A DNA stretch of 9,510 nt, taken from the NCBI GenBank assembly GCA_016210705.1, contig JACQTR010000032.1:1-9510 (forward strand), in the 5' to 3' direction. Source of the DNA: Chloroflexota bacterium (lineage in GTDB: Bacteria > Chloroflexota > Dehalococcoidia > JACQTR01). The position numbers and the translations under genes were made by a program. Below, in pieces: positions 1 to 6,927 of this stretch; within the stretch, counting starts at the first letter, position 1, and each line of letters begins with the position of its first letter. The notes under the pieces are model-generated. The model was not told the DNA's origin, did not search any database, and was given only the letters and a program-made list of their open reading frames with translations.

Positions 1-1
1 C

Positions 2-127
2 ATCGGCCTGGCCAAGGCCCCGTTCCTGACCTGGCAGTTCGGCAAGGAGGGAGTTGAGGTTATGCGCCAGATCAAAAAGACCCTGGATCCCAACAATATC
101 CTCAACCCGGGAAAGGTGCTGATGTAG
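2..127 (+). CDS. FAD-linked oxidase, C-terminal end (GlcD / D-lactate dehydrogenase type), partial
   Basis: This is the last 41 residues of a gene that begins outside the window. The sequence opens with IGLAKAPFL and ends with LDPNNILNPGKVLM. Both are hallmarks of the C-terminal cap of the glycolate oxidase GlcD / FAD-linked D-lactate dehydrogenase family, in which an HGIG motif sits near the active site and the chain ends with DP.nilNPGK. The family oxidises 2-hydroxy acids with FAD and passes electrons to an FeS partner or quinone. The substrate cannot be judged from the fragment. The frame closes with TAG at 125-127, and the next gene starts 95 bp downstream on the same strand. An alkyl-DHAP synthase-like member of the same superfamily is the main alternative. 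Confidence 0.88.
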   Translation: MGLAKAPFLTWQFGKEGVEVMRQIKKTLDPNNILNPGKVLM

Positions 128-164
128 CGTGCGGAACTGCCGCTAAGGTATTTGTAAGCCCATT

Positions 165-170
165 TATAAT
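165..170 (+). promoter_or_regulatory. Possible -10 box upstream of the unknown ORF / DUF362 pair
   Basis: A perfect TATAAT lies in an AT-rich stretch 53 bp before the start at 223. No convincing -35 box sits 16-18 bp upstream, so this could be an extended or activator-dependent promoter, or chance. If real, it separates transcription of the next two genes from the FAD-oxidase gene. Confidence 0.3.
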
Positions 171-222
171 ATTACCACAGGCTTTAAAATATGCATTTTC
201 GACAAATGAGGAAGGTACACGA

Positions 223-993
223 ATGAGCAAGTTCATCGAGAAATTGGAAAAGGCGTCCCGGGGAGAAAGCCAGCCTCTTGGCTTCGGCGCCGCTGCTCGC
301 CGCACTAAAGAGTCGCCGATGCTCCTCATCGCTGACCTCTTGACTTCGGACCCCCAGGCAACAAGGGAAATCGCCCACGATGGTGCTGACGCCCTAATTA
401 ACCAAACCCAAGCCACGGCAGGGGAAGAGAAACCGGAAACAGGGGAGACCCCCTGGGGAACCCGACTAGAAGCTAGCCAAGAGAAAGAAGCAGAGCACCT
501 GCAAGAGATAGGATGCGACTTTTTGATCTTCGCAAGCGAGGGCACGCCCTCATCCGTCCTTCTCATCGAGGAGCTGGGTAAGGTACTGGAACTGGAGCTG
601 GCCTTCCCCGATAGCTGGGCGAGGGCGGTGGATCAGCTACCCATCGACGCCGTTTTGGTGAGCGAGCCTTACTCCTCCCTCACTATTAACCAACTCCTAG
701 CTTATCAACGCCTAGTCAATCTGGTACGCCGCCCCCTTTTGCTTAAAGTTCCCACTCAGCTAAGCGAAGCTGAACTTGAGAGTTTATGGAACGTAGGGGT
801 TCGAGGCCTAATCCTAGAAATAAGAAATATAGAAACGATAGAAGAACTGCGAGAATTACGTAAAAAAATTGATGCCTTAGAGCCGCAAATCAAGAAAAAA
901 CGTCATCCGGTGGAAGTTACCCTACCCTTCAGTTTAGGTGGCACCACACCTGAGGAGGAGGAAGAAGAGGAGGAAGAGGAAGAAGATTTCTAG
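223..993 (+). CDS. Unrecognised 256-aa protein, possible TIM-barrel fragment, polyglutamate C-terminus
   Basis: I do not recognise this gene by name. The start at 223 is supported by GAGGAAGG at 208-215, seven bases upstream. Residues 1-85 are hydrophilic and mixed, with a stretch rich in Glu, Gly and Pro around 66-85. Residues 95-205 alternate short hydrophobic strands (DFLIFAS, DAVLVSEP, PLLLKVP, GLILEI) with helices, which looks like the second half of a TIM barrel. Residues 203-227 form a charged helix rich in Lys and Glu. The protein ends with eleven consecutive Glu (244-254), then Asp-Phe. There is no signal peptide or membrane segment, so it is probably cytosolic. It precedes the DUF362 gene by 29 bp, so the two are probably co-transcribed. 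The coding call is firm; the function is unknown. Confidence 0.8.
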   Translation: MSKFIEKLEKASRGESQPLGFGAAARRTKESPMLLIADLLTSDPQATREIAHDGADALINQTQATAGEEKPETGETPWGTRLEASQEKEAEHLQEIGCDFLIFASEGTPSSVLLIEELGKVLELELAFPDSWARAVDQLPIDAVLVSEPYSSLTINQLLAYQRLVNLVRRPLLLKVPTQLSEAELESLWNVGVRGLILEIRNIETIEELRELRKKIDALEPQIKKKRHPVEVTLPFSLGGTTPEEEEEEEEEEEDF

Positions 994-1022
994 AGCCTGA
1001 CTCCAAGCTTTAGGAGAACAAC

Positions 1023-1931
1023 ATGGCCAACATTGTCGAAGAGAAAATCACAGTGGCCAGGGTGTCGGCCAAGCCTCGGAAGCAAAACCGATGGCGGAAA
1101 GAGGGCAAATCCTTAGTCAGTCAGGTGAGCACCAAGGGCGAGTTGAAAGAAGATATCGCCCATTGCTTGCAGCTACTAGGCGGACTAGACCGTCTGGTGA
1201 AACCCGGCGACGAGGTTATGATCAAGCCCAATCTTAATAGCGATGACCCACCCCCCGCCGCCACCGACCCCCTTTTCCTTAAGGTGGCCCTCGAGTTGGT
1301 CAAAGAGGCCGGAGCCAAGAAGATAATGGTAGGGGATTGCTCGGGAATTCCTTGGCTACCCACCCGCCAGGTGGCTGAGAAATCGGGCGTAGCCCAAGTG
1401 GTGGCGGAAATGGGCGCCCAGTTGGTCTGCTTTGATGAAGCCGAATGGGTAGAGGTAGCGGTAAACGGGCGCTATCTGCACACCGTAACCATGCCCAAGG
1501 TCGCCTACGAGGCCAACAAGCTCATATATTTGCCCTCTATGAAGGTTCATCGCCTGGCTCGTTTCACCTTAAGCTTCAAGCTGGCCTTTGGCTTTATCCA
1601 CCCCTCGGAGCGTCGTCCTGCCCATCAAGAGAATCTGGAGGAGAAAATAGCCGAGGTCAGTTTAGCCTGGCAGCCCGATCTAATCATTATGGATGGCAGG
1701 AAATCTTTTATCACTGGGGGGCCAGCTCAGGGCGATGTGGTCGAGCCTGGACTAATCATGGCCAGCGCCGACCCCATAGCCCTAGATGTGGAGGCTTTAC
1801 GCGTCTTGAAGGGCTATAAAGCAGAAAACCTGCTGAATTTGGAATTGTGGGATTTTCCCTTGATTAAAATGGCGACCTTCCATAACCTAGGCGCTCGGAA
1901 CGAGGGAGAATATTCTGTGGTTAAGGAGTAG
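1023..1931 (+). CDS. DUF362 domain protein
   Basis: This 302-aa protein shows the DUF362 pattern. It has MIKPNLN at 66-72, a strand-turn VGDCSG at 103-108, LPSMKVH at 170-176, a DG(x)nGGPxxG stretch around 224-237, and ADPIALD at 249-255. Many DUF362 proteins carry extra 2[4Fe-4S] ferredoxin domains; this one does not, since no CxxCxxC cluster is present, so it is the stand-alone form. The biochemical role of the family is not settled, and I assign none. The start is supported by AGGAGA at 1012-1017. The first 35 residues are basic and variable and precede the conserved fold. It follows the polyglutamate protein closely. It ends 42 bp before the convergently transcribed fusion flavoprotein, with no clear hairpin terminator between them. 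Confidence 0.88.
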   Translation: MANIVEEKITVARVSAKPRKQNRWRKEGKSLVSQVSTKGELKEDIAHCLQLLGGLDRLVKPGDEVMIKPNLNSDDPPPAATDPLFLKVALELVKEAGAKKIMVGDCSGIPWLPTRQVAEKSGVAQVVAEMGAQLVCFDEAEWVEVAVNGRYLHTVTMPKVAYEANKLIYLPSMKVHRLARFTLSFKLAFGFIHPSERRPAHQENLEEKIAEVSLAWQPDLIIMDGRKSFITGGPAQGDVVEPGLIMASADPIALDVEALRVLKGYKAENLLNLELWDFPLIKMATFHNLGARNEGEYSVVKE

Positions 1932-1973
1932 TAGAGCCAGGCCGATGGAGCTGCCCCCTTTGCCTAACCTAGT

Positions 1974-4508
1974 TCACCGCAGGCGCAGCAGCGTGGTATC
2001 TCGGCCGAAGAAAAGAGCCAGCAACCAGTCCAGGACAACTCGGGTGCGGGCATAGACACTAGGCACTAAAAACAGGTAACTTATCAGCCACAGGAAGCGG
2101 GCTGGAAGCCCAAAAAGGCGCCATCTCCACAGTTTCATCGCTGCCTCCCGGGAGCCCAGAGAGACGGTCTCCGCCACCCAGGGGACAGGACTAGCTTGTT
2201 TTCTGCCACCCAGTAGATCGGCCAAGATGTTTCTGGCTACTGTCCTAGGTTGGCGCACCGCCACGTGGGCCCGGGCGGGGAGAGGGCGACCGGTCTTAGG
2301 GTTGATGAACAGAGCATTGTCCCCCAAGGCATAAACCCCAGACGCGCCAGAAACCTCCAGGTATTGGTTTACCTTCACCCTACCCCAGGCGTCCTTAGCC
2401 AAAGGCAAGCACTCAACTACCGGATTGCCCCTGATACCCGTGGCCCAGACGACAGTGTGAGTGGGGATCACTTCCTCCTCATTTATTTCCACTGCCTGGG
2501 GCAGCACTTTAGTGACCCGAGACCTAAGCCTTACTTCAACCCCCTTCTTCTTCAGAACTGATAGAGCATAGCTGCCCAGCCCGGGGTCCATTTCCTCCAA
2601 CAGTCGCTCTTCGTTTTGGATGAGGATAAGCCTTACCTTCTCCGGCTGTAGCTTACGGTAATTTTTGAGTAGGAACCGGAAGATAAAATCCCTCATCTCG
2701 GCTACCAATTGAACGCCGGTGGCCCCACCCCCCGCCACCACAAAGGTTAGCAGCTTCTCCTGCTCTTCGGGACAAGCGTCGGCCTCTTCAGAGAGCGCAA
2801 TAACATGGTTCCGCAAAACCATGGCGTCATAAAGGTCTTTTAGGGTGAAGACGTTGGGGGTTAGCTCAGGGAGCTGGCGAGTGTCGGTGGTGCTGCCTAG
2901 GGCCAGCACCAGGTAGTCATAGGACAATGGCCCTCGGTTAGTGAGCACAGACTTGTCCTCCAAATCGATGGATTCTACCTCGCCATGCATGAATGTGAAA
3001 CGCCGCCTACCCCTAAGGGTACGAATAGGATAAGCAATGTGGCGGGTTTCAATTCCTCCAGTAGCCACCTCATGAAGGAGAGGAGTGAATAGGAAGAAGT
3101 TGTCTCGGCTCACCAAAGTGAGCTCTACAGCCTTCTGCTTCCTCAAGGCCCGCTCCAAGTGAAGGGCGGCGTATACTCCACCAAAGCCTCCCCCCAAGAT
3201 CAGGATTCGGCACGAGGGGAGGGCTATCCCTCTCAGTCTCTGCCTCACTGCCCTCAGGAAAAGCCGTAACGGGAAGGCGGGCTCCAGGACGGTTCGCAGG
3301 ATTTGGCCATAACTATAACTTCCCGTAAACATTCCCCACAAAGCACGATGGGAGGGGCCGGGGTCAGAACAACCTCTTTCCTCTGCTACCATCTGGGCTT
3401 GGGCCCTGTAAAAGGCAGGGGAATCCTTTAGTCGGCGGTGAACAGAAAAAAGCAGACGGCCATAGGCATTATCTCTATTTAAGGCTCGGAGAAAGGGCAC
3501 GTAATGCCTTTGAAAAGCCTCAGAAGTAGTGCCAAAATGAGCAGCGGCATAGGCTGCTTGGCGGGCGGTGAGGAAGGCAGATCCGATGCCGTCTTTATAA
3601 AGACGGGTGACCCCAGCATCCCCCACGGCCACAAAGCGTTCACCAACGGGGTTTTGGGCCATGCCCACCGCAATCATCGGACGGCAGCCGCATACTCTCG
3701 TGTAAGGGAACGGGAGAGCTTTTTTCACCAAGGGATGGGAAAGGAACTTCTCCACGGAGGGGGAACCATCCTGGCCCAGTAGGGAGACATTGACAAGAGA
3801 ACCTTTGGGCACTAGAGTGCCGAATACAAGGTCGGAATGTGGCAAAAGGAAGACTCGAACTCGGTTGCCAAACGCCTTTTCAACATCCTCCTGCCGAGCA
3901 TGAAGCTCGTCCTGAGCCATACGATAAGTGGGGGGAGGCTGATAATCCAGCCCCTCGACCAAGAGATCTGGAGCATTCACCCCAGTAGCCAAAACCACTA
4001 GGTCATATTCCTCCCAATGCCCACCCACCTCCACCGCAGGGCTTGCCCCCTGGCGCAAGGCTCTTACTCTCTTTGGTATTACGGTCGCCCCTTGTCTTTT
4101 AGCCTCTCCCAAGAGAAAAGCATCGAAACTGACAGCCAAGGGGAGGGGAAAACGCAAAGGGCCAGAGCCCCTGTAAACACTGTATATATCTCCCCCGGGG
4201 GAGGGGTTTTCCACCTCCATTGTGCCGAAGGGGCTGTGCACGCTATAAACGGAGATGCGACTTTGAATTACTTCTGGTGGGACCTCCAAGTTTAGCTCTC
4301 GCAGGTTTTTCAACAGAGAGCTGGAGAGAATGCCAGCACAACGGTTGCAGCCACGGGGGCCGGACAAGGCAAAGTCTCTGGGCTCATAGATATCGATCTG
4401 TGGAGATATACCTAGAGCCCGGGCAAACCTAAAGAGGTGGAGAGCAAAAAAACTTCCCGCAGGCCCACCACCAATAACCGCCACCCTGGAGAGCTCACTC
4501 CTATTCAT
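1974..4508 (-). CDS. Fusion flavoprotein: geranylgeranyl-reductase-like domain + type II NADH dehydrogenase (NDH-2)
   Basis: One uninterrupted 844-aa frame holds two complete flavoproteins. Residues 1-425 resemble the geranylgeranyl reductase family: FAD dinucleotide motif VIGGGPAG at 11-18, GCNRCAGI at 53-60, and a second FAD motif FVAVGDAGV at 292-300 followed by KDGIGSAF. Residues 432-844 resemble NDH-2: FAD site ILILGGGFGG at 435-444, NADH-site GGGATG at 593-598, VYALGDNA at 725-732, and a hydrophobic, Arg-flanked C-terminal segment (798-835) like the membrane-binding helices of NDH-2. NDH-2 oxidises NADH and reduces quinone at the inner membrane face. The first half may reduce isoprenoid double bonds, as archaeal GGR and mycobacterial MenJ do; that is inference. 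I chose the ATG at 4508 because the frame upstream runs through a tRNA-derived remnant. There is no strong Shine-Dalgarno, and a GTG at residue 9 is an alternative start. The domain border lies near position 3221. Confidence 0.87.
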   Translation of the reverse strand: MNRSELSRVAVIGGGPAGSFFALHLFRFARALGISPQIDIYEPRDFALSGPRGCNRCAGILSSSLLKNLRELNLEVPPEVIQSRISVYSVHSPFGTMEVENPSPGGDIYSVYRGSGPLRFPLPLAVSFDAFLLGEAKRQGATVIPKRVRALRQGASPAVEVGGHWEEYDLVVLATGVNAPDLLVEGLDYQPPPTYRMAQDELHARQEDVEKAFGNRVRVFLLPHSDLVFGTLVPKGSLVNVSLLGQDGSPSVEKFLSHPLVKKALPFPYTRVCGCRPMIAVGMAQNPVGERFVAVGDAGVTRLYKDGIGSAFLTARQAAYAAAHFGTTSEAFQRHYVPFLRALNRDNAYGRLLFSVHRRLKDSPAFYRAQAQMVAEERGCSDPGPSHRALWGMFTGSYSYGQILRTVLEPAFPLRLFLRAVRQRLRGIALPSCRILILGGGFGGVYAALHLERALRKQKAVELTLVSRDNFFLFTPLLHEVATGGIETRHIAYPIRTLRGRRRFTFMHGEVESIDLEDKSVLTNRGPLSYDYLVLALGSTTDTRQLPELTPNVFTLKDLYDAMVLRNHVIALSEEADACPEEQEKLLTFVVAGGGATGVQLVAEMRDFIFRFLLKNYRKLQPEKVRLILIQNEERLLEEMDPGLGSYALSVLKKKGVEVRLRSRVTKVLPQAVEINEEEVIPTHTVVWATGIRGNPVVECLPLAKDAWGRVKVNQYLEVSGASGVYALGDNALFINPKTGRPLPARAHVAVRQPRTVARNILADLLGGRKQASPVPWVAETVSLGSREAAMKLWRWRLFGLPARFLWLISYLFLVPSVYARTRVVLDWLLALFFGRDTTLLRLR

Positions 4509-4523
4509 AGCGAAACTACACAA

Positions 4524-4561
4524 TGGAATGGGCGAAGAGATTCGAACTCTCAACATCTTGC
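4524..4561 (-). other. tRNA-Gly 3'-half remnant (att-like repeat DR1)
   Basis: This matches the 3' half of the intact tRNA-Gly at 9398-9435 at 34 of 38 positions, in the same orientation. The match includes an encoded CCA, the whole T arm and the 3' strand of the anticodon stem. It stops at the anticodon loop. Three of the four differences are in the acceptor stem and one is in the variable loop. No partner 5' acceptor strand is found next to it, so it is not a working tRNA. It lies 15 bp upstream of the fusion gene start. Confidence 0.75.
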
Positions 4562-4595
4562 TCAGAAGTATATAGGCTTCAATGCTATAGCACAA
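4562..4595. repeat. Arm sequence shared with 5504-5537
   Basis: To the right of the tRNA-derived core, this stretch resembles the same position beside the second remnant. Taken with part of the core, 4541-4574 and 5483-5516 agree at 32 of 34 positions. Weaker, gap-free similarity continues to about 4595/5537. The intact tRNA does not carry this sequence, so the similarity is between the two remnants and not inherited from tRNA-Gly. Confidence 0.65.
4567..4595 (-). promoter_or_regulatory. Promoter-like motif for the fusion flavoprotein gene
   Basis: Read on the minus strand, TTGTGC (4590-4595) is followed after 17 bp by TATACT (4567-4572). The -10 box is good and the -35 box is weak. The transcript would start near 4560, and its roughly 50-nt leader would contain the tRNA-derived T-arm hairpin before the ATG at 4508. 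The same boxes and spacing occur beside the second remnant (5509-5537), which strengthens the call. Confidence 0.45.
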
Positions 4596-4606
4596 GAATG
4601 TACTAA

Positions 4607-5374
4607 TTATTGGGCTATGTAACCTCCATCCACTAGCATAGGATGTCCGGTGACAAACGAGGCAGCATCCGAGCAAAGCCATATGACCGCTTCAGCAATC
4701 TCTTCCGGTTTACCCAAACGCCCTATGGGATGAAGACTCACTATCTTATCTAATAGCTCGCGATTGGTGGTTAGCCCGGCCCGCTCCAGCATCGGCGTCA
4801 AAATAAAGCCTGGACAAACAGCGTTAACCCGTATGCCCTGCGCGGAGTACTCGAGGGCGGCGACCTTGGTTAGGCCCAACACACCATGTTTGGCGGCAGT
4901 GTAGGCCACTGCGCCGGGAAAACCTACTGTGCCCAGAATCGAGGCGTTGTTAACGATCGCTCCGCCACCATCCTGCTTTAACATCTGGGCGATCTCATAC
5001 TTGAGGCACAGCCATACGCCCGTCAGGTTAATGCTGATCACCCTGTTCCATACCTCTTCGGGATAGTCGGCGGTTGTCGCCTGCGCTCCTTCTATCCCAG
5101 CGTTGTTGAAAGCACAGTCCAATCGGCCATAGGCCGTCACCGCTATATTCACCATTGCCTGGACATCGGCTGCTTGCGATACATCACATCTCACGAAAGT
5201 AGCTTCACCGCCCGCTCCTTTGATCAGGCGCACAGTTTCCCCGCTGGCTTCAGTGGCGACATCACCTACGATGACCTTGGCCCCTTCTCTGGCAAAAGCC
5301 AGCGCCGTAGCCCTGCCGATGCCGGAGCTACCGCCGGTAACCACAGCCACTTTACCTTCTAGTCGTGCCACCAT
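4607..5374 (-). CDS. Short-chain dehydrogenase/reductase (classical SDR)
   Basis: The 255-aa length is typical of classical SDR enzymes. It has the cofactor motif TGGSSGIG (13-20), the NNAG motif (90-93), and the catalytic set Asn116, Ser145, Tyr158 and Lys162 within YTAAK. The C-terminal VDGGY is also typical. Asp38 at the end of the second strand favours NAD(H) over NADP(H), by family rule. The enzyme should interconvert a secondary alcohol and a ketone, or a 3-hydroxyacyl-type substrate, in the cytosol; the exact substrate cannot be read. The start is fixed by a strong AGGAGG at 5381-5386, six bases upstream. The gene is the only one between the two tRNA-derived remnants. It ends about 12 bp before the shared arm of the left remnant and is divergent from the thiolase-like operon. 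Confidence 0.93.
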   Translation of the reverse strand: MVARLEGKVAVVTGGSSGIGRATALAFAREGAKVIVGDVATEASGETVRLIKGAGGEATFVRCDVSQAADVQAMVNIAVTAYGRLDCAFNNAGIEGAQATTADYPEEVWNRVISINLTGVWLCLKYEIAQMLKQDGGGAIVNNASILGTVGFPGAVAYTAAKHGVLGLTKVAALEYSAQGIRVNAVCPGFILTPMLERAGLTTNRELLDKIVSLHPIGRLGKPEEIAEAVIWLCSDAASFVTGHPMLVDGGYIAQ

Positions 5375-5473
5375 ACTGCACCTCCTCTAGATTCGATATC
5401 CTAGAAAGAAGCTGCTAGCCCTCGGCTCAAAAGCTAAAGTCCAATAGACAATCCACGGTGATGCGTTCTAGGC

Positions 5474-5505
5474 TATTTAAGTTTCGAACTCTCGACATCT
5501 TGCTT
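5474..5505 (-). other. tRNA-Gly-derived remnant (att-like repeat DR2)
   Basis: Positions 5483-5505 are identical over 23 bases to 9415-9437 of the intact tRNA-Gly (T loop to anticodon loop), in the same orientation. The acceptor stem and one T-stem strand are missing. Directly left, TATTTAAG (5474-5481) also occurs left of the intact tRNA at 9386-9393, so DR2 looks like that junction with about 20 bases deleted. It cannot fold as a tRNA. Confidence 0.7.
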
Positions 5506-5537
5506 AGAAGTATATAACCTTAAACGCTGTGACACAA
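5504..5537. repeat. Arm sequence shared with 4562-4595
   Basis: This is the second copy of the stretch to the right of the tRNA-derived core. It includes AGAAGTATATA, identical in both copies, and then weaker similarity through ACACAA. See the first copy for the extent of the match. Confidence 0.65.
5509..5537 (-). promoter_or_regulatory. Promoter-like motif for the SDR gene
   Basis: On the minus strand, TTGTGT (5532-5537) is followed after 17 bp by TATACT (5509-5514). The boxes and spacing match those upstream of the fusion gene. A transcript from here would have a leader of about 130 nt reading through the remnant before the SDR ATG at 5374. Confidence 0.42.
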
Positions 5538-5650
5538 CCGGAGAACAGTAAACGAAAGCCGCTCAAGTGGTAGTAGTGTTTGGTTTCGGTTCTCGCGTTT
5601 TCTTTAAGCCTCATTACCTAGGCTATATCCTACACCAGTGCTGCTAAATG

Positions 5651-5679
5651 TTGACAACTACAGCATTTACTCTTACATT
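5651..5679 (+). promoter_or_regulatory. Promoter for the thiolase-like / DUF35 / AOR operon
   Basis: A perfect TTGACA (5651-5656) stands 17 bp before TACATT (5674-5679), a four-of-six match to the -10 consensus. The predicted transcript starts near 5686, giving a leader of about 45 nt before the ATG at 5732. The 357-bp gap between the divergent SDR and thiolase genes otherwise holds the DR2 remnant and its minus-strand promoter. I see no further structure in 5538-5640. Confidence 0.62.
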
Positions 5680-5731
5680 GCATTTGTTTGCAGGTTTCAG
5701 TTTACACGGGAAAAAACAAAGGAGGGGGTTA

Positions 5732-6892
5732 ATGGCTCCTACAAAACAAGCCGCGATTGTTGGAGTGTACCTAACGGAGCAGGCTGTACAGATAGATCGT
5801 TCTTCTCAAAGCCTTCAGCTTGAGGCACTCAAAGGAGCATTGGCCGACGCTGGATTGGAAGCTAAGGACTTGGATGGGATCATAGCCACTGGTGGCGAAA
5901 GCGACGCCGGTCGCTGGTCACGTCAGTTAGGAAAACCCCTTGTAGATGCAGGGAAAAGCTGCATGGGAGCGACCGCGGTGGCCGAAGCAGTTGCCCACAT
6001 TAACGCAGGACTGTGCGAAGTGGTAGTTGTTGTCCACGGCAACTCGGGCTTTCGTATCGGTCCTGACCAAGTCAGGTGGAGCGGATCGGTTGTACCCGAT
6101 AAGGCACCTCGGCTAGATGAATGGAACGCTAGCGTCTGGGGGATGTATATCATACCTTGGTACGCTCAAATGGCCCGCCGACATATGTATGAGTTTGGCA
6201 CTACTTCCGAGCAATTAGCTAATGTTGCCGTTACCTTTAGGCACCACGCCACCCTAAACCCAAGGTCAATAATGGGCAAACGTGGCACAATCACTATTGA
6301 GGACGTTCTCAACTCACGCATGGTTTGCGAGCCTCTACACCTTTTGGACTGCTGCCTAGCCAACCATGGAGCATACGCCTTCGTGGTGACCACTGCGGAA
6401 CGGGCTCGTAATCTAAAGAAGAAGCCTGTGTATGTTTTGGGCGCAGCCTCAGCCGTTTGGAACTCGCCGTATGAGGATTTAACTCCCAACTACTATCCGT
6501 CGCCAGCTACCATTACGGGGCCCAAGGCCATGGCCCAAGCGGGGGTGACCCACGATGACCTAGACGTTTTGGGCATTTATGACTGTTTCACCATTACCGT
6601 TGTTCGGCTCATGGAGGATCTAGGGTTTTGCAAGCTCGGTGAAGGTGGCTCCTTTGTTGCCGAAGGAAACCTGACTTTAAATGGCAAATGGCCTACCAAT
6701 CTTGATGGGGGCCTATTATCCCACAGCCACAACGGTCTTCCTGGTGGAATGCATGTCGTCGAAGTAGTCCGGCAGCTACGTGGCGAGGTCGAGCCGCAGC
6801 GCCAAGTGCCCAACGCCAAAATTGGCTTCTGCCACGACCAGGGTTTTGCCGTGTTAGGTAGGCACGGCTCTTGCGTTCTAGCGGTGGACTAA
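5732..6892 (+). CDS. Thiolase-like protein of the SCP-x / lipid-transfer type, possible retro-aldolase or acyltransferase
   Basis: This 386-aa protein has the thiolase fold pattern of SCP2/SCP-x-type proteins: AAIVGVYLT at the N-terminus, an IYDCFTI motif at 282-288, and GGLLSHSHNGLPGG (326-339), where His333 sits at the conserved GHP position. In the nucleophile loop, where thiolases have CASG, it reads KSCMG (75-79). Aligning on the glycine puts Ser77 in the Cys position and Cys78 one residue later. The C-terminal CxG region reads FCHDQGF. Related proteins without the catalytic Cys, such as Ltp2, work as side-chain aldolases with a DUF35 partner. The next gene is such a partner, 35 bp downstream. 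The start is set by AAAGGAGG at 5718-5725, six bases upstream; a longer reading from 5648 has no such site and would overlap the promoter. The substrate is unknown; a CoA thioester is expected. Confidence 0.88.
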   Translation: MAPTKQAAIVGVYLTEQAVQIDRSSQSLQLEALKGALADAGLEAKDLDGIIATGGESDAGRWSRQLGKPLVDAGKSCMGATAVAEAVAHINAGLCEVVVVVHGNSGFRIGPDQVRWSGSVVPDKAPRLDEWNASVWGMYIIPWYAQMARRHMYEFGTTSEQLANVAVTFRHHATLNPRSIMGKRGTITIEDVLNSRMVCEPLHLLDCCLANHGAYAFVVTTAERARNLKKKPVYVLGAASAVWNSPYEDLTPNYYPSPATITGPKAMAQAGVTHDDLDVLGIYDCFTITVVRLMEDLGFCKLGEGGSFVAEGNLTLNGKWPTNLDGGLLSHSHNGLPGGMHVVEVVRQLRGEVEPQRQVPNAKIGFCHDQGFAVLGRHGSCVLAVD

Positions 6893-6927
6893 GAAATCTC
6901 ATTCAGAAATCAAGAGAGATTAATGTT

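Noticed and set aside
102..566. Minus-strand frame of 154 codons opposite the polyglutamate protein
   Set aside because: It has no ribosome site or recognisable motif, overlaps the end of the FAD-oxidase gene and the better supported + strand gene, and has a Ser/Ala/Pro-rich composition typical of antisense reading.
952..986. Purine-only GAG/GAA tract as a frameshift or microsatellite artefact
   Set aside because: The tract mixes GAG and GAA codons, stays in frame and ends in a stop two codons later, so it reads as a genuine polyglutamate tail.
1445..1819. Plus-strand frame of 124 codons inside the DUF362 gene
   Set aside because: It lies wholly within a conserved DUF362 coding region in another frame and has no motif of its own.
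4524..4600. A functional second tRNA gene at the left remnant
   Set aside because: The T arm and CCA are present, but the 5' strands of the acceptor and anticodon stems do not pair with them.
4509..4682. N-terminal extension of the fusion flavoprotein to an ATG at 4682
   Set aside because: The added 58 residues run through the tRNA-derived remnant and into the end of the SDR gene. They show no domain, and the FAD motif begins right after the ATG at 4508.
5648..5731. N-terminal extension of the thiolase-like protein (28 residues, hydrophobic, signal-like)
   Set aside because: It starts within the TTGACA promoter region, lacks a ribosome site, and the ATG at 5732 has a strong AAAGGAGG at proper spacing.
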